DNA of 46,177 nucleotides, taken from positions 1-46,177 of the forward strand of contig JALSKH010000162.1 in the NCBI GenBank assembly GCA_026988975.1, in the 5' to 3' direction. Positions 42,791-46,177 of the stretch are shown here, piece by piece. The position numbers and the translations under genes were made by a program. Below the pieces are notes generated by a model. That model searched no databases. It was not told the origin of the DNA and was given only the letters and a program-made list of their open reading frames with translations. Every line of letters begins with the position of its first letter. Position 1 is the stretch's first letter. The DNA comes from Campylobacteraceae bacterium. GTDB lineage: Bacteria > Campylobacterota > Campylobacteria > Campylobacterales > Sulfurospirillaceae.

Positions 42791-42805
42791 GTGAATTATA
42801 TTCAC
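42791..42805. promoter_or_regulatory. Candidate TetR operator
   Basis: GTGAAT-TAT-ATTCAC, an inverted repeat with 6-bp arms, extended imperfectly by AAA/TTT outside. It lies between the element and the regulator gene. A second short palindrome CTTAATTAAG is at 42823-42832. Confidence 0.5.
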
Positions 42806-42880
42806 TTTTTTATAAACTTATTCTTAATTAAGTATATTTCTTTTATAATTAGCAAAAATATAAAGTATTTGGTGGATAAT

Positions 42881-43477
42881 ATGAAACAAAAAATTGCATC
42901 AAAAGTGAAAGATTTGAAAAAAGAGTTGATTTTGCAGGAAGCTAGTTCTTATTTTGAAGAGATTGGTTTTGAAAATATCAAGATGAGCGATTTGGCAAAA
43001 AAATGCGATATATCGGTGGGGCAGTTATATAAACTTTTTAGCTCTAAAGAAAATATCTATTATGAATATGTAAGTTTTCAGATAAGGCTATTTTTCGATA
43101 AACTGCAAAAAGAGTGTCTACATGTAGAGTCTCCTGAAGATAGACTTCTTGTCTATCTAAATATGAAATTTTCTACATTTAAAAGCAAAAGAAAGGTTTT
43201 TGAATCTCCTGTTATGGGGGACCCGCTCTTTTTTTCCAAGATGAATACAAAACAGGAAAAATTAGCCAAGCCGATATATGAATTTTTGAAACTTGAGTTT
43301 GAGAGATTGGCAAACAAACACGGTGTCTCAAAAGAGTTAGATTTTTTGCAAGTAGCATATGTTTTCAACTCATTTTCTATGGGCTATATCGAGCACTGGC
43401 TAAACACGCAAGGCGAACTTGACATAGATGTCAAGGATGTTTTGGATAGATTTATAAGTGGTTTTATATATGAATAA
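42881..43477 (+). CDS. TetR/AcrR-family repressor
   Basis: 198 residues from ATG 42881 (GGTGG 8 nt upstream). The N-terminal helix-turn-helix is 'ASSYFEEIGFENIKMSDLAKKCDISVGQLYKLFSSKENIYYEYV' (21-64). The ligand-binding part is unlike better-known TetR members. Divergent orientation to emrA-emrB-tolC indicates control of that pump. An in-frame open stretch extends upstream to 42704 into the multi-hairpin element, but that start has no ribosome site and would add repeat-derived residues. Confidence 0.88.
   Translation: MKQKIASKVKDLKKELILQEASSYFEEIGFENIKMSDLAKKCDISVGQLYKLFSSKENIYYEYVSFQIRLFFDKLQKECLHVESPEDRLLVYLNMKFSTFKSKRKVFESPVMGDPLFFSKMNTKQEKLAKPIYEFLKLEFERLANKHGVSKELDFLQVAYVFNSFSMGYIEHWLNTQGELDIDVKDVLDRFISGFIYE
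43118..43127. repeat. CTACATGTAG palindrome, copy 7 (in tetR gene)
   Basis: Reads Cys-Leu-His-Val-Glu; right flank AG again gives CTACATGTAGAG. Confidence 0.8.
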
Positions 43478-43534
43478 TGTTATACATATATCTAAGAAAA
43501 GTATTTTAATGATTTTAACAACGGAGTATCACGC

Positions 43535-44203
43535 GTGAATATTTTAATAGTAGAAGATGATATAAACATAGCTCAATATTTAAGTAATGGTTTGGTTGAA
43601 GAGTCTTTTATTGTTGATGTGGCAAATGATGGGGCTGAGGGTCTTGCAAAAATTAGGCAAAATGTTTATGACATAATCATTATGGATTGGATGCTTCCTG
43701 TATTAAGTGGTACTGAACTTTGTGTAATTGCAAGAAAAAATAGCGTCAATACTCCTATCTTGATGCTTAGTGCAAAAAGCGATATTCGAGATAGAGTAGA
43801 GGGTTTAAATTGTGGAGCAGATGATTATTTGCCTAAACCTTTCTCGTTTGATGAGCTGTTAGCAAGGATACATGCTTTAGTTAGGCGAAGAAAATTACAG
43901 CATGATTCTATTTTAAAAGTTTCCGATTTAGCTTTTAATGTTTCGAGCAGAAAAGTTCAAAGAGGCGAAAAAGAGATAAGATTAACCACTAAAGAGTATG
44001 AACTTTTAGAGATTTTGATGAAAAATCATGGGCATGTGGTGAGCATAAAAAAAATTACTACACATTTGTGGCAGGACGAAACTATTTCTGAGAGTATTAT
44101 AAAAGTTTTAGTACATCACTTAAGAAGTAAAATTGATAAAAACCAATCTAAAAAATTGATAAAAACTATTAGAAAAATCGGATATAAAATAGATGATATT
44201 TAA
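43535..44203 (+). CDS. OmpR/PhoB-family response regulator
   Basis: 222 residues. Receiver domain with acidic pocket E7/D8/D9, phosphoacceptor D51 ('IIMDWMLPVLSG') and K101 ('YLPKPFSF'); winged-helix DNA-binding domain from about 125 ('EIRLTTKEYELLEILMKNHGHVVSIKKI', 'IIKVLVHHLRSKIDK'). Start is GTG 43535 with GGAG about 10 nt upstream. It overlaps the kinase gene by 11 nt. Targets are unknown; the next gene downstream of the pair is a c-type cytochrome with a long regulated-looking leader. Confidence 0.94.
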   Translation: MNILIVEDDINIAQYLSNGLVEESFIVDVANDGAEGLAKIRQNVYDIIIMDWMLPVLSGTELCVIARKNSVNTPILMLSAKSDIRDRVEGLNCGADDYLPKPFSFDELLARIHALVRRRKLQHDSILKVSDLAFNVSSRKVQRGEKEIRLTTKEYELLEILMKNHGHVVSIKKITTHLWQDETISESIIKVLVHHLRSKIDKNQSKKLIKTIRKIGYKIDDI

Positions 44204-45560
44204 TAAAATCAAAAGTATAAAATTTAAAATCTTTTTTGCTTATAGTGCCATATCTATCATAGGTGTTTTTTTCTTTAATGCCGTATTGTATTACTCAGCA
44301 AAGCAAGATTATCGAGAGGATACTATAAAAGCTTTAAAAAGTATATCTAGAGATGTTATAGTAGATGACATAGAAGGCAAAAATTTAAAAAATAGTATGA
44401 AATTTGCTTCACATAAGTATAAATTTAGCATAGACAATGTTTATATTCAAGCTAGGTACAAAGACAAAATTGTACTGAAATCAGCAAATATGAAAAATTT
44501 TGAATTTCCAAGATATAAATTTTCACAGCAAAGCACTATTGTAGAGGCAAAGTTTGAAAATGTATCGAAGTATGATTTTATAATATACTCCACTAAAGTT
44601 TTTAGAAAAAGAGATTATGTTTTACAAATTGGAACAACAACTAGAGCCGAAAAAATTGAACTTAATGAAATTATAGAGAAAATGTTAATGGGGGACCCTT
44701 TAATTATCTTTATAATACTTGTTATTTTATATAAAATGCTTCAAGATATCATAAAGCCCATGAATACAATAATAGAGACAGCAGAACACATCTCCATCAC
44801 GGATTTGGATAAAAGGATACCATATACTGATAATGGCGATGAGTTTGCACAATTAGCTAAAACATTCAACAAAATGCTCTCACGCCTGCAGACATCTTTC
44901 GCACAAATAAAAAGATTTAGTGCAGATGCATCACATCAGCTGAAAACACCACTTACATCCATGCGTATTCAAACAGATATAGCTTTGAAGACAGATAGAA
45001 AGAATGAAGAGTATAAAGTCGTACTAAAATCTGTAAATGACGAGATCATATATCTACAAAATATGATAAATAATCTATTTATGCTAGCTCAAATGGATGA
45101 TGAAATAATAAAGCAAAATTTTAAGCAGATAGATTTGGATATAGTCTTAATGAATGCAGTAGAGGAGTTTGTTTTAGTGGCAAATAAAAAAGGTGTATCT
45201 TTGGATATAAAAGAGATAGAGCATACTGTGATCAACGCGGAAGACACTCTCATATCAATTCTCTGCTCAAACCTTATAGATAATGCTATAAAATATACAC
45301 CACTTAGTAAGAACATATCGATAGAATTAAAAGATAGTAAAATAACCATAGAAGATGAAGGTATAGGGATAGAAGAAAAAAATCTACAGGCTATTTTTGA
45401 TAGATTTTTTAGAGAAGACTCTAATAAGCTCAAGAGTGTCAAGGGTTTTGGTCTTGGTTTATCTATGGTTAAAATGATTGCAGATATCCATGGTGCAACT
45501 ATCAATATAGAAAGTAAAATTGGAATTGGAACTAAAATAGAAATTCAATTTACTACTTAA
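44193..45560 (+). CDS. Sensor histidine kinase
   Basis: 455 residues. Membrane helices at about 12-34 and 169-186 enclose a 130-residue periplasmic sensor domain; HAMP follows (about 187-240), then the H-box 'DASHQLKTPLTS' with H249, N-box 'LIDNAIKYTP' and G-boxes 'DEGIGIEEKN' and 'GFGLGLSMVK'. The layout is that of QseC/CusS-type kinases that phosphorylate OmpR-type regulators. The signal is not evident from the sensor sequence. Confidence 0.94.
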   Translation: MIFNKIKSIKFKIFFAYSAISIIGVFFFNAVLYYSAKQDYREDTIKALKSISRDVIVDDIEGKNLKNSMKFASHKYKFSIDNVYIQARYKDKIVLKSANMKNFEFPRYKFSQQSTIVEAKFENVSKYDFIIYSTKVFRKRDYVLQIGTTTRAEKIELNEIIEKMLMGDPLIIFIILVILYKMLQDIIKPMNTIIETAEHISITDLDKRIPYTDNGDEFAQLAKTFNKMLSRLQTSFAQIKRFSADASHQLKTPLTSMRIQTDIALKTDRKNEEYKVVLKSVNDEIIYLQNMINNLFMLAQMDDEIIKQNFKQIDLDIVLMNAVEEFVLVANKKGVSLDIKEIEHTVINAEDTLISILCSNLIDNAIKYTPLSKNISIELKDSKITIEDEGIGIEEKNLQAIFDRFFREDSNKLKSVKGFGLGLSMVKMIADIHGATINIESKIGIGTKIEIQFTT

Positions 45561-45913
45561 AAAATTACTTAACAGCCACTTTAAACATATTTTTATCTAC
45601 TTTTTAAAGACATATTTATGACATATATTTATACTTTTTAACAAATTATTAATATTTGATTAAGGTTATTGCCTACCAAACTTCTTTTAAAACTATTTCT
45701 TAGAGGATAAATCCTTCTTAAGACATCAAAATATGTTAATAAAAAATAACTTAAATTTGATCCTATCCTCAAACAATCTCATTATAATTATCTTGTTTAC
45801 TTTTTATTTAAATCGATTTGTTTTTTATTTAAAAAGCAGACAAAAAAGTACAGAAAATTGAACTAAATTTAAGTTTTATTTTTTGTACTTTAAAATAATT
45901 TTAGGAGGACGAA
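45561..45913 (+). promoter_or_regulatory. Long leader and promoter region of the cytochrome gene
   Basis: 353 bp, very AT-rich, no gene seen. It contains TATAAT (45783-45788), an inverted repeat GAGGATA (45703-45709) / TATCCTC (45764-45770) upstream of it that could bind a regulator such as the adjacent response regulator, and a hairpin near the start codon: AAAGTACA (45845-45852) with TGTACTTT (45884-45891), inner AACT/AGTT. The ribosome site TAGGAGGAC follows at 45902-45910. Confidence 0.5.
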
Positions 45914-46081
45914 ATGTTTCGTTTTTTACTTGTGTCGTTATCAATGTTGCTAGGTTTAGTTACTAGCTCGTATGCAATTCCTGCATTTGCTAGACAAGTG
46001 GGAGTTTCTTGTAGTGCATGTCACTCTGCAAATGGTTATCCTGCCTTAACAACCTCCATTCCCGCAAAATCATACCTATAA
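45914..46081 (+). pseudogene. c-type cytochrome, cut after the heme motif
   Basis: 55 residues: signal peptide 'MFRFLLVSLSMLLGLVTSSYA' type N-terminus (cleavage near 21), then 'FARQVGVSCSACHSANGYPAL' with the heme-binding CSACH (C33, C36, H37). In the family I recall, this continues as 'NxFGRxFKxxGY'. Here it turns into 'TTSIPAKSYL' and stops, so the gene is interrupted after about codon 45. The join lies near 46048-46052. A strong AGGAGG site and long leader show it was a well-expressed gene before disruption. Confidence 0.75.
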
Positions 46082-46177
46082 CCCATAAAATTTCCTAAAA
46101 CACGTACTTCAAAGCTAAAAACCAAGGTAAAATTAACCCAAACATAGGTATAATTATACCTATCAAGGAGTAAAAAA
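46050..46177 (+). mobile_element. End of an unidentified insertion element (runs off window)
   Basis: Sequence after the cytochrome break has no similarity to a cytochrome and carries promoter-like signals leading out of the window: a 20-bp perfect palindrome (46144-46163) containing TATAAT, then AAGGAG (46165-46170) just before the window edge, where a gene should start. Which IS family it is cannot be told from the visible part; a plain genomic rearrangement is the alternative. Confidence 0.5.
46144..46163. promoter_or_regulatory. Palindromic promoter/operator at the window edge
   Basis: ATAGGTATAATTATACCTAT, a perfect 20-bp palindrome overlapping a -10 box. A half-site ATACCTAT recurs at 46072-46079. 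This points to autoregulation by the protein encoded just outside the window. Confidence 0.55.

Noticed and set aside
42704-42880. N-terminal extension of the TetR protein into the repeat element
   Set aside because: The extra residues are translated repeat DNA, and a good ATG with ribosome site is present at 42881 directly before the HTH domain.

Overview
The window looks like a chromosomal segment of a low-GC Campylobacterota (Epsilonproteobacteria) bacterium, probably a free-living sulfur- or hydrogen-oxidising relative of Sulfurimonas/Sulfurovum/Arcobacter rather than a host-restricted species. Reasons: the run uvrC - DUF721-like - guaA - hemD - purD - RDD - lptD - pnp resembles the order I remember from Campylobacter jejuni; atpE encodes a c-subunit with a signal-like N-terminus; por genes are in the order C-D-A-B; start codons sit in ATGA overlaps and promoters are AT-rich. 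Species cannot be fixed from the sequence alone.

Layout. 1-16.4 kb is core housekeeping: uvrC fragment, nadB, nhaD-type antiporter, guaA, hemD, a frameshifted Cache-GGDEF-EAL protein, a probable 6S RNA with its own terminator, then a tightly overlapping purD-RDD-lptD-J-domain-PRTase-pnp run, and atpE behind a structured leader. 16.4-18.5 kb is a small insertion zone: a 272-bp multi-hairpin element, tRNA-Leu(GAG), and an IS200/IS605-type element with intact tnpA but a 3'-truncated tnpB. 18.5-23.5 kb is a catabolic/uptake module: HMG-CoA-lyase-family enzyme, class III CoA-transferase and a TRAP transporter (dctP, dctQ, dctM). 23.5-29 kb (minus strand) holds a sodium:solute symporter with its DUF4212 small subunit, a cNMP/CBS/DUF294 nucleotidyltransferase-like regulator, a DnaQ-like exonuclease and a glycosyltransferase. 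29.1-32.3 kb is porCDAB (pyruvate:ferredoxin/flavodoxin oxidoreductase). 32.4-36.9 kb is a four-gene operon (glutamine-synthetase-like ligase, aldehyde dehydrogenase, iron alcohol dehydrogenase, SGNH esterase). 37-37.6 kb is a VapC/ribbon-helix-helix toxin-antitoxin pair, then an EamA transporter. 38.6-43.5 kb is an emrA-emrB-tolC efflux operon with a divergent TetR regulator, a second copy of the multi-hairpin element lying between them. 43.5-45.6 kb is an OmpR-type two-component system; the window ends in a c-type cytochrome gene cut off after its heme motif by what looks like the end of another mobile element.

The most unusual signals are (i) the two structured elements at 16441-16712 and 42517-42787, which share a 57-bp hairpin core with compensatory base changes while their long flanking stems are unrelated in sequence but self-complementary in each copy, and (ii) a 12-mer, CTACATGTAGAG, that occurs seven times, always inside genes and always in the same orientation on the + strand. 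Functional hypotheses of interest are the HMG-type lyase/CoA-transferase/TRAP module and the ligase/ALDH/ADH operon, which would suit gamma-glutamylated amino-alcohol breakdown. No CRISPR array or obvious prophage is present.
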